The position numbers and the translations under genes were made by a program. A DNA stretch of 51,790 bases from an alpha proteobacterium SCGC AAA288-N07 (GTDB taxonomy: Bacteria; Pseudomonadota; Alphaproteobacteria; Pelagibacterales; Pelagibacteraceae): NCBI GenBank assembly GCA_000513055.1, contig AZYB01000005.1, forward strand, positions 1 to 51,790. Direction: 5' to 3'. A model generated the notes under the pieces. The model saw only the letters and a list, made by a program, of their open reading frames with translations, did not search any database and was not told the DNA's origin. Below, piece by piece: positions 1 to 9,824 of the stretch; position 1 is the stretch's first letter; each line of letters begins with the position of its first letter.

Positions 1-47
1 CACTAGCCTACACTCAACTTAAGTTAAGTTATAAAGGAAATAAATGA
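1..47 (+). CDS. DnaJ-domain protein, 3' end only (terminal-repeat copy)
   Basis: This is the last 15 codons and the stop of the J-domain gene whose complete copy lies at 49661-50182. The reading frame enters from the left edge and ends with a stop that overlaps the cobS start by four bases (ATGA). It is an edge fragment of the terminal repeat, not a separate gene. Confidence 0.9.
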   Translation, partial: LAYTQLKLSYKGNK

Positions 48-1018
48 ATACTAATTTAGATATTAAACCGGATATTAAAATTTCAGTTAATCAATACTTT
101 GGTATTGATACGGACATGTTGGTTGATGGATTTTCAAAAAAAAATGAACATGTTCCTGAAATTGATAAAGATTATAAGTTTGACAGGGATACCACACTTT
201 CTATCTTATCTGGTTTTGCATTCAACAAAAGAGTCTTAATACAAGGTTATCACGGAACAGGTAAATCTACTCATATTGAACAAGTAGCTGCAAGATTAAA
301 TTGGCCATGTATTAGAGTTAATTTAGATAGTCATATCAGTAGAATTGATTTAATTGGAAAAGACGCAATAAAAATAAAAGACAACAAGCAAGTTACTGAG
401 TTTAAAGAAGGTATGCTTCCTTGGTCAATACAAAATCCTGTTGCACTAGTCTTTGATGAATACGACGCAGGAAGACCAGATGTAATGTTTGTGATTCAAA
501 GAATTTTAGAATCTGATGGAAATTTTACATTATTAGATAAAAACAAAGTACTTAAACAAAATAAATATTTTAGACTCTTTGCAACTACTAATACTATAGG
601 GCTAGGTGATACAAGTGGTCTATATCCTGGCACTCAACAAATTAATCAAGGTCAGATGGACAGATGGAATATTGTTGCAACTTTAAATTATTTAGATTTC
701 GATAAAGAATTAGAGATTATTTTAGCAAAAAATAAGAATTTGAATACTACTAAAGGCAAAGAAAAAGTCTCGAATATGATAAAAGTAGCAAGTTTAACAA
801 GAAAGGGTTTTATTGCGGGAGATATTTCTAGTGTTATGAGCCCAAGAACTGTAATTCATTGGGCAGAAAATTCAGAAATTTTTAAAGATACAGGGTATGC
901 TTTTAGAGTAACATTTTTGAATAAATGTGACGACCTAGAAAAAACTATTATTGCTGAATACTATCAAAGATGTTTTGGTGAGGATCTTCCAGAATCTACT
1001 ATAAATATAAAAATATAA
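44..1018 (+). CDS. cobS: CobS-type MoxR-like AAA+ ATPase
   Basis: The 324-residue protein matches the small ATPase subunit of aerobic cobaltochelatase (CobS). It has a Walker A motif GYHGTGKST near residue 70 and a Walker B motif LVFDEYD near residue 135, followed by the sensor-1 region FATTNT. Length agrees with CobS proteins of about 330 residues. The start overlaps the upstream DnaJ-domain gene by four bases, and cobT begins directly after the stop, so the three are probably translated together. In the family CobS drives metal insertion with CobT and the large subunit CobN. No cobN or other cobalamin gene is in this window, so the substrate here is uncertain. A second identical copy at 50179-51153 belongs to the terminal repeat. 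Confidence 0.93.
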   Translation: MNTNLDIKPDIKISVNQYFGIDTDMLVDGFSKKNEHVPEIDKDYKFDRDTTLSILSGFAFNKRVLIQGYHGTGKSTHIEQVAARLNWPCIRVNLDSHISRIDLIGKDAIKIKDNKQVTEFKEGMLPWSIQNPVALVFDEYDAGRPDVMFVIQRILESDGNFTLLDKNKVLKQNKYFRLFATTNTIGLGDTSGLYPGTQQINQGQMDRWNIVATLNYLDFDKELEIILAKNKNLNTTKGKEKVSNMIKVASLTRKGFIAGDISSVMSPRTVIHWAENSEIFKDTGYAFRVTFLNKCDDLEKTIIAEYYQRCFGEDLPESTINIKI

Positions 1019-1663
1019 ATGAACAAAGAGGAATTAATAAAAGAAAAATTTAAAATTGCATTAACCTCAACTATAAAAGTAATTTCAGAAAAAGATAAGG
1101 TTCAAATTAATTTTGAAAATAAAAATTTAAGTTCTAAGAATTTCCTTTTTTTTGACCTAGATAACTTAAAAAGCATTCATGATTATACCAAAGTTAGAGC
1201 AGAAACTGATTCTGAAGCATTAAAATTAAGATATTCAAACAAGGAAATTTATGAAAAAAATTTACCAAAAACTTCTACTGCAAAATCTCTATATAGTTTA
1301 ACAGAAAAAATTAGATATGAAAAAATAGGTTCCAATAATCTTAAAGGTATTAAACAAAATTTTTTAAAAAATTACGAATTTAGACAAAAATACAAAAGAA
1401 AAGATCAACTAAATACTAAAGAAGATGTGAGCGCAAAGGAAGCTTTTGAATTATATTTATTAAAACATTTCCATAACGTTAAACTTACAAAATTATCTAA
1501 AGAGATATTAAGTTTTTGGGAAAAAAAATTTGATGAAAAGCTAAATAATAAAATAGATTTTTTTAAAAAAAACATTTATAGCCAAGAAATTTTTAATTCA
1601 ACTTTTTCCGAAATAATTGAAAGTATGGATATTGTAGATAACTCTGAAGAAAAAAAGTCATGA
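1019..1663 (+). CDS. cobT: CobT, N-terminal fragment (frameshifted gene 1019-2825)
   Basis: This frame follows the cobS stop with no gap and encodes the helical N-terminal part of the CobT chelatase subunit (about 210 residues). It ends at a TGA just after a run of seven A at 1650-1656. Removing one A joins it to an open frame starting with AGT at 1656. That frame runs without stops through an acidic Asn/Glu/Ser-rich linker into the VWA domain of the next fragment. The restored protein would be about 600 residues, the usual CobT length. The break is more likely an extra base in a homopolymer than true decay, because both halves are otherwise intact. The right-hand copy of this gene is cut off by the contig end in the same A-run. 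Confidence 0.85.
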   Translation: MNKEELIKEKFKIALTSTIKVISEKDKVQINFENKNLSSKNFLFFDLDNLKSIHDYTKVRAETDSEALKLRYSNKEIYEKNLPKTSTAKSLYSLTEKIRYEKIGSNNLKGIKQNFLKNYEFRQKYKRKDQLNTKEDVSAKEAFELYLLKHFHNVKLTKLSKEILSFWEKKFDEKLNNKIDFFKKNIYSQEIFNSTFSEIIESMDIVDNSEEKKS

Positions 1664-1799
1664 AAACGAGAGTGAATCTAATAATAATGAAAATCAAAAT
1701 GATAACAAAAATGAACAAAATACTTCAGAAAAAGAAAAAAACAAACAAGGGATAGATCAAAATAATCTTGGAACTGAATTTGATATTAATGAAATCAAA

Positions 1800-4936
<3,137 letters not shown>

Positions 4937-5057
4937 CTAAATAAAATAATCTAATTTTTTATACTTAAAATATGCTTGATAATCCTTGCCGATTTAAACT
5001 TTTTATAAAATTATTTCTTGCTTTTTAATTTATGCTTAAAAAAGTCATTTTTGACAC

Positions 5058-5097
5058 AAAAAAGAGAGGGAACAAGGCATTTAGCGCTTGCTCCCTC
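5058..5097 (-). terminator. Rho-independent terminator downstream of the micro-peptide cluster
   Basis: Bases 5066-5071 (GAGGGA) pair with 5092-5097 (TCCCTC), and 5073-5076 (CAAG) pair with 5087-5090 (CTTG), with one A/C mismatch between. On the minus strand the stem is followed at once by a run of T (A-run 5058-5063 on the plus strand). It would end transcripts of the minus-strand peptide cluster before gyrB, which supports real transcription of that cluster. Confidence 0.75.
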
Positions 5098-5158
5098 CAA
5101 ATGTAATATCTTTAGCTTTTAAATAAAAACAACTTAAATAATTGTAGTGATCTCTTAT

Positions 5159-5212
5159 CTACTGTTGTGACCAAACGTACCAAACTACTAATGCTACTAC
5201 TGCCCATTCCAT
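5159..5212 (-). CDS. Micro-peptide A, 17 residues, single hydrophobic span
   Basis: The frame ATG to TAG encodes MEWAVVALVVWYVWSQQ. The minus strand has AAGGAG (5219-5224) six bases before the ATG, an ideal ribosome binding site. The peptide is a single hydrophobic stretch long enough to lie in a membrane. Aromatic residues sit at both ends and the tail is polar (SQQ). It is identical to peptide B and resembles C, D and E in architecture. I do not recognise the family. Very small membrane peptides of this kind include type I toxins and small regulators of membrane complexes, but nothing here selects one role. Confidence 0.6.
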   Translation of the reverse strand: MEWAVVALVVWYVWSQQ

Positions 5213-5290
5213 AATTTTCTCCTTTTTGTTGTTACTTATTTTTTATTACTTACAAGTTTATAAAAAAATCTAATTGTAGTGATTTTTTAT

Positions 5291-5344
5291 CTACTGTTGT
5301 GACCAAACGTACCAAACTACTAATGCTACTACTGCCCATTCCAT
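5291..5344 (-). CDS. Micro-peptide B, identical to peptide A
   Basis: This second copy of the 17-residue frame encodes the same peptide, MEWAVVALVVWYVWSQQ, from an identical 54-bp coding sequence. Its ribosome binding site is even stronger, GGAGG at 5350-5354, five bases before the ATG. It lies 78 bases upstream of peptide A on the minus strand, within the second unit of the 132-bp tandem repeat. Only the coding part and binding region are strictly kept, which suggests the peptide is what matters. Function unknown. Confidence 0.6.
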   Translation of the reverse strand: MEWAVVALVVWYVWSQQ

Positions 5345-5416
5345 AATTTCCTCCGTTTTGTTGTTACTTATTTTTTATTACTTAAAGTTTATAAAAAAAT
5401 CTAACGGTTACAATTT

Positions 5417-5479
5417 TTATTGGTTTGTCCAAAAATAGTAGACTATTCCAGCTACTATTACAATTTCCCAACCACTCAT
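5417..5479 (-). CDS. Micro-peptide C, 20 residues, single hydrophobic span
   Basis: The frame encodes MSGWEIVIVAGIVYYFWTNQ and ends with TAA. AAGGAG sits on the minus strand at 5485-5490, five bases before the ATG. It has the same layout as the other peptides: a Trp near the N-terminus, a core of Ile/Val/Ala/Gly, an aromatic cluster (YYFW) and a polar NQ end. An upstream leader motif at about 5522-5554 is shared with peptides D and E. Function unknown. Confidence 0.58.
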   Translation of the reverse strand: MSGWEIVIVAGIVYYFWTNQ

Positions 5480-5521
5480 AATTTCTCCTTTTATTATTTA
5501 TTAAACGAATCTTATCTAAAA

Positions 5522-5554
5522 TATAGCTCAAGGTATTTTATATTAAAACTAATT
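5522..5554 (-). promoter_or_regulatory. Shared leader motif upstream of peptide C
   Basis: On the minus strand this stretch reads TTAGTTTTAATATAAAATAC and continues CTTGA. It aligns with the corresponding positions upstream of peptides D (about 5774-5806) and E (about 6036-6068). All three lie 65-76 bases before their ATG. The motif may be a promoter or a common 5' leader; the copy at C has no clean -10 hexamer at standard spacing. Confidence 0.35.
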
Positions 5555-5606
5555 ACTTTGAAAACAGCTAATATTTGGCTATTTTGTCCATAAAAGACAC
5601 ATTTAA

Positions 5607-5630
5607 TGCACACCCAAGAACGGATGTGCA
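5607..5630. other. Nine-bp hairpin between peptides C and D
   Basis: TGCACACCC (5607-5615) pairs with GGATGTGCA (5622-5630) over nine positions, including one G-T pair, with a six-base loop. No T-run directly follows on either strand, so it is not a standard terminator. On the minus strand it lies after the stop of peptide D and before the leader of peptide C, so it may stabilise or punctuate a transcript. Confidence 0.5.
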
Positions 5631-5681
5631 TCAAGAATTCTTTAAATATTTAGATACTATTTATATCAGAAAATCTATTGA

Positions 5682-5738
5682 TTACTGATTTTGAAAATAC
5701 CAAACTAAAGCACCTAATGCTAATATTGGAACCCACAT
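5682..5738 (-). CDS. Micro-peptide D, 18 residues, single hydrophobic span
   Basis: The frame encodes MWVPILALGALVWYFQNQ and ends with TAA. AAGGAGA on the minus strand (GGAG at 5745-5748) lies six bases before the ATG. The sequence has the same design as peptides C and E: an N-terminal Trp, a Leu/Ala/Gly/Val core, an aromatic cluster (WYF) and a QNQ end. The shared leader motif is at about 5774-5806 and begins TTGACT. Function unknown. Confidence 0.58.
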   Translation of the reverse strand: MWVPILALGALVWYFQNQ

Positions 5739-5773
5739 AAGTCTCTCCTTTATAAAATTTAACAAAATTAGAG

Positions 5774-5806
5774 CTTAACTTAAGAATTTTAACATTAAAG
5801 TCAATT
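5774..5806 (-). promoter_or_regulatory. Shared leader motif upstream of peptide D
   Basis: On the minus strand the stretch begins TTGACTTTAATGTTAAAATT and continues CTTAA. The TTGACT hexamer at 5799-5804 is a good -35 candidate. A clear -10 at 17 bases is lacking (AAGTTA). It aligns with the leaders of peptides C and E. Confidence 0.4.
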
Positions 5807-5830
5807 GATTACTTACTGTTATATGATATT

Positions 5831-5904
5831 TGGTGCATAAAACTGCTGCCCACCACCCCTTTGGATGCTCAAAAGATACACCACTCTTGCTGCTCCCTGC
5901 CAAG
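5831..5904. other. GC-rich element between peptides D and E, possibly a structured RNA
   Basis: This stretch is about 53% G+C (39 of 74 bases counted by eye), against much lower GC in the surroundings. In very AT-rich genomes such patches often mark structured RNAs. Both strands are also open. The minus strand has a frame of about 42 codons from a TTG near 5903, with a core reading GVSFEHPKGWWAAVLC. The plus strand has a 27-28 codon frame from GTG at 5833. Neither has a ribosome binding site. I cannot match it to tRNA, SRP RNA, tmRNA or a riboswitch class. Confidence 0.4.
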
Positions 5905-5933
5905 ATTAAAGACTAAATTATGTTAGAAAATAT

Positions 5934-5990
5934 TTATTGATTTAAATAATATGCTAACCCTACTATACCAGCCAGTATAACCCATTCCAT
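5934..5990 (-). CDS. Micro-peptide E, 18 residues, single hydrophobic span
   Basis: The frame encodes MEWVILAGIVGLAYYLNQ and ends with TAA. It starts with the same MEW as peptides A and B and ends with the NQ of C and D, linking the two subgroups. AAGGAG on the minus strand (GGAG at 6000-6003) lies nine bases before the ATG. A good promoter is visible upstream at 6038-6066. It is the first gene of the cluster in the direction of transcription. Function unknown. Confidence 0.58.
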   Translation of the reverse strand: MEWVILAGIVGLAYYLNQ

Positions 5991-6037
5991 GACTTGCTAC
6001 TCCTTTTAAATTTATTAAACAAAGTTCTATTTGAAAG

Positions 6038-6066
6038 ATATTAAGAATTTTTTATATTAAAATCAA
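6038..6066 (-). promoter_or_regulatory. Sigma70-like promoter for the micro-peptide cluster
   Basis: On the minus strand TTGATT (6061-6066) is followed after exactly 17 bases by TAATAT (6038-6043), close to the consensus -35 and -10 hexamers. The predicted start is near 6031, giving a leader of about 40 bases before peptide E. The spacing and the downstream binding site support expression of the cluster. Confidence 0.55.
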
Positions 6067-6081
6067 TAAAATTTTTTAAAA

Positions 6082-6171
6082 TGGCGGAGAGAGTGGGATT
6101 CGAACCCACGATACCTTTAACAGTATACACGCTTTCCAAGCGTGCGCCTTAAACCACTCGACCATCTCTCC
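6082..6171 (-). tRNA. tRNA-Ser (anticodon GGA)
   Basis: The minus strand folds into a 90-base tRNA with an encoded CCA end. The acceptor arm GGAGAGA pairs with the 3' TCTCTCC. The anticodon loop CTTGGAAAG carries GGA, and a long variable arm typical of serine tRNAs follows. The T-loop reads GGTTCGAATCC. It lies directly beside the glycan island, but no second copy of its 3' end was found that would mark an attachment site. Confidence 0.96.
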
Positions 6172-6325
6172 ATAACATCGATATAATGTAGACAAATAAC
6201 TAAATCAGGAACGTAAATTAGTTGTTTTCATAAACATAGAGTATAGAACAAAAAAACTCAGACAAGAAGTGTTAATTGTTTGCAACAAGGCGTTGTGTTT
6301 TTTAATTTGTATAATGTTAAAAAAA

Positions 6326-7210
6326 TTATTTAATTTTTGCTCTGTACCAAGATTTTTTTCCAATAATAGAATTATAAAGTCCCAAAAATCTCATCAAGTA
6401 AATTTTTGCTTTGATAGAATTAAAAGTTAATTTGAAAAATAAAAATTTAATTATTGATGTTATTAGCCTTTTATATGTTTTTTTTAGAGCAAAAAAATAA
6501 CCATGGTGTTTTTTATTAAAATAAAATGTAGACCACATTAAGTGCCAATTTCTCGAAAATTCTACTTCATTGAAAAATATATCATTAACTGCTTTTGCGC
6601 CAAGATGTTCTATTTTAGCTTTTTTTGAAACGTAAATTTTTTTTCTCAAATTTTTAATTCTTTTACATAAATCAATATCATCAAAATACATAAAAATGTT
6701 TTCATCAAAAAAACCGATATCTTTTAATTCATTTTTATTCAACAAAAATGCACAACCCTGTATATAATCAACCTCAAAAAAATCTGAAGTTGTATTTAAA
6801 TTTTTTTTATATGACCCATAATTTTTTGTTAAGCCAAATCCTTTTTTCAATTCATCGCTTATTAAAGTCGGTGCTAATATTGAAAAATCTTTTATTTTAT
6901 TTGAAACCTGGTCCAACTCTTCTAAAGTATTATTTTGTAAACGAACGTCTGGATTTAAAATAAAAACTAATTTTGTTTTAGACATTTTGATCCCACAATT
7001 ATTTCCAAAAGAATAGCCCTCATTTTTTTCCATTATTTCGCACTTTACATTGGGATATTTTTTTTCTATTTTTTTTTGAAAATCTTTTTTTCCTGAATTT
7101 TCAATTATTATTATTGGATAGTCACTTGGAATTGAAGATAAACAATCTTCAATTATATGATCACTTTCGTAAGTAACTATAACAAATGTTAAATTATTTT
7201 TTATTCCCAC
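6326..7210 (-). CDS. Glycosyltransferase family 2 (WbbL/rhamnosyltransferase-like)
   Basis: The 294-residue protein has a GT-A fold. The N-terminal strand LTFVIVTYES is followed by the Asn-rich donor region KNEGYSFGNNCGI and the metal-binding stretch FILNPDVRL near residue 85. The acceptor-side signature FFDENIFMYFDDIDLCKRI lies near residue 165. This combination is typical of the WbbL branch that adds sugars to cell-surface polysaccharide. It is the last gene of a minus-strand run of glycan genes. Donor and acceptor cannot be told from the sequence. Confidence 0.85.
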   Translation of the reverse strand: MGIKNNLTFVIVTYESDHIIEDCLSSIPSDYPIIIIENSGKKDFQKKIEKKYPNVKCEIMEKNEGYSFGNNCGIKMSKTKLVFILNPDVRLQNNTLEELDQVSNKIKDFSILAPTLISDELKKGFGLTKNYGSYKKNLNTTSDFFEVDYIQGCAFLLNKNELKDIGFFDENIFMYFDDIDLCKRIKNLRKKIYVSKKAKIEHLGAKAVNDIFFNEVEFSRNWHLMWSTFYFNKKHHGYFFALKKTYKRLITSIIKFLFFKLTFNSIKAKIYLMRFLGLYNSIIGKKSWYRAKIK

Positions 7211-7241
7211 CCTAATTTTTTAGTTTGTTTGTTTTTATCAA

Positions 7242-7979
7242 TTAATTTGTAATATTAATTATATTTTTCATTTCGTCTTTTAAAGAATTATCAATATAAA
7301 TACTCGAAACACCTATTCTTGAAAAAAGAAAATAATCATTAGAATTCATAAAATTTTGTATGTTGCCATTTATGATATCTTTAATATTATACTTATTTTC
7401 TTCTATACACACCATTTTTGGTCTAATTTTATTTAGATTAAGAGATGATAGAACTTTATAATCTGAACCCTCAACATCTATATTTAAGAAATCAATATGA
7501 TTGATATTTAATTTTTCCAAGAGTGTCTGTAATTTAAATGCTGATATTTTTATTTTTTTTAAATTAGCTCCACTATTTTCTAAAGTATTTTGTTGATTAA
7601 TTATGCCATTTTCAAAAAAATGAGTTTCTCCATCAAAATCTGTTACTGCTGCTTGGATATTGTAATCCTTTGGCCTAGCTAATTTAAATAGATCAATGGA
7701 AACTTTGCTTAAATCAACGTTTAAACCATTCCAACCATTTTTGTATAAATAATACGTTAGTGAACCTTTGGTCGGATGATAACATCCAATATCCACGTAA
7801 AATCCATTATTTTTTTTTCTAAAGAATCTATTAATAATTATATCTTCTCCAAATTCTCCAAAATAATTTCCTTTTTTTTTATTTTTTAAAAGTTTGATTA
7901 TTTTATAAAAATAGTAGCTTAATGAATGATTAATCAAAAATTTTTTGATTTTTTGTTCAATAATTTTATATTTGGACAT
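7242..7979 (-). CDS. FkbM-family methyltransferase
   Basis: The 245-residue protein has the Methyltransf_21 (FkbM) layout. GEDIIINRFF leads into the SAM-binding motif FYVDIGCYHP near residue 60, then WNGLNVDLS, and the FLNIDVEGSDYKVL motif near residue 165. The N-terminal 35 residues are basic and not conserved. FkbM enzymes in glycan clusters usually O-methylate sugars. It lies between the GT2 and DUF4422-like genes on the same strand and probably modifies the same surface glycan. Confidence 0.85.
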   Translation of the reverse strand: MSKYKIIEQKIKKFLINHSLSYYFYKIIKLLKNKKKGNYFGEFGEDIIINRFFRKKNNGFYVDIGCYHPTKGSLTYYLYKNGWNGLNVDLSKVSIDLFKLARPKDYNIQAAVTDFDGETHFFENGIINQQNTLENSGANLKKIKISAFKLQTLLEKLNINHIDFLNIDVEGSDYKVLSSLNLNKIRPKMVCIEENKYNIKDIINGNIQNFMNSNDYFLFSRIGVSSIYIDNSLKDEMKNIINITN

Positions 7980-8044
7980 TTATTACAACAATAAAAATCT
8001 TATTATAAATTGAATTAAATAATTACTCTATAACAAATAGATTA

Positions 8045-8857
8045 TTAAATTTTTTCAGTATCTATAAAAACCAGGGGCCAATCAATACTGTTTGTATATT
8101 TCTTAAACCAAAAAGACAAATATCTTTCAGCTAAATAAGCATATAATCTTTTCGTTTCATAGCCTTTAAGTTTTTTAAATCCAAAAATTTTCTCACAGTC
8201 TTCTAACCATTTAAAAAGATCAGAAAACCATCTATTAGCAATATTTGGCTTTGATATAAAAACTATATGTGGATTATAACTTATGGAATTATACATAAAT
8301 TTTTTAAAATCTTCTTTGTCTCTTGAGTGCATAACGTCCATCGCCAAATCAATATTACCATATCCATGACTCATATCAAAATGAAGTTTTATTGTTTGTT
8401 TTTTTTTATCAAAAATTATAGAAGGGTCTTTTAATAAATTTTTGAAACCATGCTTAAGTATTTTCATAAATTTAACACCGCTTACTCCAACAGGCTCACA
8501 AATTATTGCATCAAAATTTTTACATTCTTCTGGAATTTTATAAAGAAATTTATTTTTAATGTTTCCATTTATTTTCAAATTAATATCTTCTTTTTTTTGC
8601 AACCAAAATCTTCTTTTTTGACAGAATCCAATCCATGTTTCGTTAGAATAATTATTTAATAAATTTTTCCAGAACCAGTAATGAAAAGTTAATTCAGAAT
8701 AATATTCTTCTTTGAAGAAAATATTTTCACCTGTATTACAAGTTATATAATTGGATGGAAAATTGTTTTTCCCCACAGCAGCTAATTTATATTTAATATC
8801 ATTAAAAAAATTAAGATGTTTATCAGTAACACAAAATATTTCTAAATTTTTATCCAT
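8045..8857 (-). CDS. DUF4422-like putative glycosyltransferase
   Basis: The 270-residue protein resembles DUF4422 proteins of exopolysaccharide clusters. The N-terminus LEIFCVTDKH is followed by GENIFFKEEYYSELTFHYWF and the stretch TWIGFCQKRRFW, which corresponds to the usual YIGFCHYRRYF. The C-terminal YLAERYLSFWF matches the conserved AERLLNVW-type end. The family is thought to transfer sugars. It lies seven bases from the upstream methyltransferase gene, so the two are probably co-transcribed. Confidence 0.72.
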   Translation of the reverse strand: MDKNLEIFCVTDKHLNFFNDIKYKLAAVGKNNFPSNYITCNTGENIFFKEEYYSELTFHYWFWKNLLNNYSNETWIGFCQKRRFWLQKKEDINLKINGNIKNKFLYKIPEECKNFDAIICEPVGVSGVKFMKILKHGFKNLLKDPSIIFDKKKQTIKLHFDMSHGYGNIDLAMDVMHSRDKEDFKKFMYNSISYNPHIVFISKPNIANRWFSDLFKWLEDCEKIFGFKKLKGYETKRLYAYLAERYLSFWFKKYTNSIDWPLVFIDTEKI

Positions 8858-8863
8858 AAAAAT

Positions 8864-9712
8864 TTATTTTTTTTTGATGAATGCAATTTCGTTTACATTA
8901 CCCTTAAATATTTCTATAAAAGCACAATTTTCCAATAAATATCTTTTATCATTTTCTGAGACATATTTTGAATTAAATTTCTTTTTTTTAATAATTGATA
9001 ATAAAATATTTTTTAATGTAGGTTTTTCATTATTTATATTCATATCTTTTCTGGTGTCAGGAAAATCTAACTCTTCCGTAATAAATAAGCCACCTGGATT
9101 TAATTTTTTAAATAACAAAAATAAACTTATTATTTGATCTTTGAAAAAATGACCCGCATCATCAATGATTATATCAAAACTTATATCTTTATTTAATAAG
9201 TTCTCTTTAATCGAATTCTCTGAACTAGTATCAATAAAAAAATTGCTTATTCTTTTTGATTTATATCTATACAAATCAGGATATATATCACCAGAATATA
9301 TTGTAGAATGTTTAAAGTAAAAAAAAAGACTGGCAGATTCATTCCCATAAAATGAGCCTAGCTCTAAAATATTACATTGTTTTTCTTTTTTATCAAAAAA
9401 AAATTTTTCATAGAATTTAGAATAGCCATGCGCTGATATTTTTTTATCATTTTTTTTTATAGGTTGTACATACTGATCTACAAAGAATTCTCCTTTATCA
9501 CTATTAAAATATTCAAAAAGAAAATTGATATTTTTGTTATATAGATTGAATGATGTGCGTTCTAGCAAATCTAAATCTATTTTTTTTGGGAAAAAAAAAA
9601 AATTTAAAAAAAATCTTATGGGAAAAACAATATACAAATATAATTTGTGCATAAAAGAAGCTTTTTTAAATCGATGCTTATAAAATAGTTTATAAAAAGT
9701 TTTAAAATTCAT
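8864..9712 (-). CDS. Class I SAM-dependent methyltransferase
   Basis: The 282-residue protein has a hydrophobic segment near residues 20-42 that may tether it to the membrane. A Rossmann methyltransferase domain follows: the motif CNILELGSFYGNESAS near residue 115, then IYSGDIYPDLY, and DIIIDDAGHFFKDQIISL near residue 180 with GGLFITEELDF after it. It resembles enzymes that modify sugars in polysaccharide and macrolide clusters. It is the first gene of the minus-strand run 9712-6326, and its upstream gap of 112 bases faces the plus-strand GT61 gene. Confidence 0.75.
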   Translation of the reverse strand: MNFKTFYKLFYKHRFKKASFMHKLYLYIVFPIRFFLNFFFFPKKIDLDLLERTSFNLYNKNINFLFEYFNSDKGEFFVDQYVQPIKKNDKKISAHGYSKFYEKFFFDKKEKQCNILELGSFYGNESASLFFYFKHSTIYSGDIYPDLYRYKSKRISNFFIDTSSENSIKENLLNKDISFDIIIDDAGHFFKDQIISLFLLFKKLNPGGLFITEELDFPDTRKDMNINNEKPTLKNILLSIIKKKKFNSKYVSENDKRYLLENCAFIEIFKGNVNEIAFIKKK

Positions 9713-9824
9713 TTACGCAAGAGTTATAATCTAATAAATACAAATTTATTAATATTTTTTAATAAAGTAAAATAACTGTGGTTTATTCATTTTTTTTTTT
9801 ATATTTTAGAATCAATATATTTAT

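Larger units (their letters stand above)
1..1655. repeat. Left copy of a 1655-bp terminal direct repeat
   Basis: Bases 1-1655 recur in the same orientation at 50136-51790, with a constant offset of 50,135. The repeat covers the end of the DnaJ-domain gene, all of cobS and most of the first cobT fragment. I compared both ends and several internal stretches by eye and found no difference; the two cobS translations are identical. Such a repeat marks a contig that closes into a circle of 50,135 bp. The right copy stops inside the same A-run where cobT is frameshifted. Confidence 0.97.
5141..5404 (-). repeat. Tandem duplication of a ~132-bp unit carrying peptides A and B
   Basis: Unit 1 (about 5141-5272) and unit 2 (about 5273-5404) are near-identical and directly adjacent, offset by 132 bases. 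Each carries one complete 17-residue frame, its ribosome binding site and its leader. The 54-bp coding parts are identical. The few differences lie in the leader and the 3' flank, for example CTCC versus CCTCC in the binding site. The pattern looks like a recent gene duplication. Confidence 0.9.

Noticed and set aside
1-1655. Terminal repeats of a phage genome
   Set aside because: There are no capsid, portal, terminase or other phage genes, and all content is chromosomal housekeeping or glycan synthesis.
1649-1663. A AAA AAG heptamer at the cobT break, as in dnaX programmed -1 frameshifting
   Set aside because: The heptamer is in the right register, but a -1 shift leads to a different frame that soon reaches a stop. 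The VWA half is in the +1 frame, so the dnaX-type mechanism does not rescue cobT.
5831-5904. SRP (4.5S) RNA
   Set aside because: The minus strand contains GGGAGCAGC, reminiscent of SRP domain IV, but the 5' partner strand and GGAA-type tetraloop are missing.
6082-6171. tRNA-Ser as an integration site for the glycan island
   Set aside because: I found no second copy of the tRNA 3' end near the far edge and no integrase. The island is better explained by homologous exchange between core flanks.
6270-6310. Possible terminator after the tRNA-Ser region on the plus strand
   Set aside because: The stem around ACAAGGCGTTGT is only four to five pairs and no plus-strand gene ends there.
8450-9137. 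Plus-strand frames opposite the DUF4422-like and methyltransferase genes
   Set aside because: They are shadow frames rich in Phe/Ile/Leu, from the complement of Lys/Asn-rich genes; no motif or binding site.
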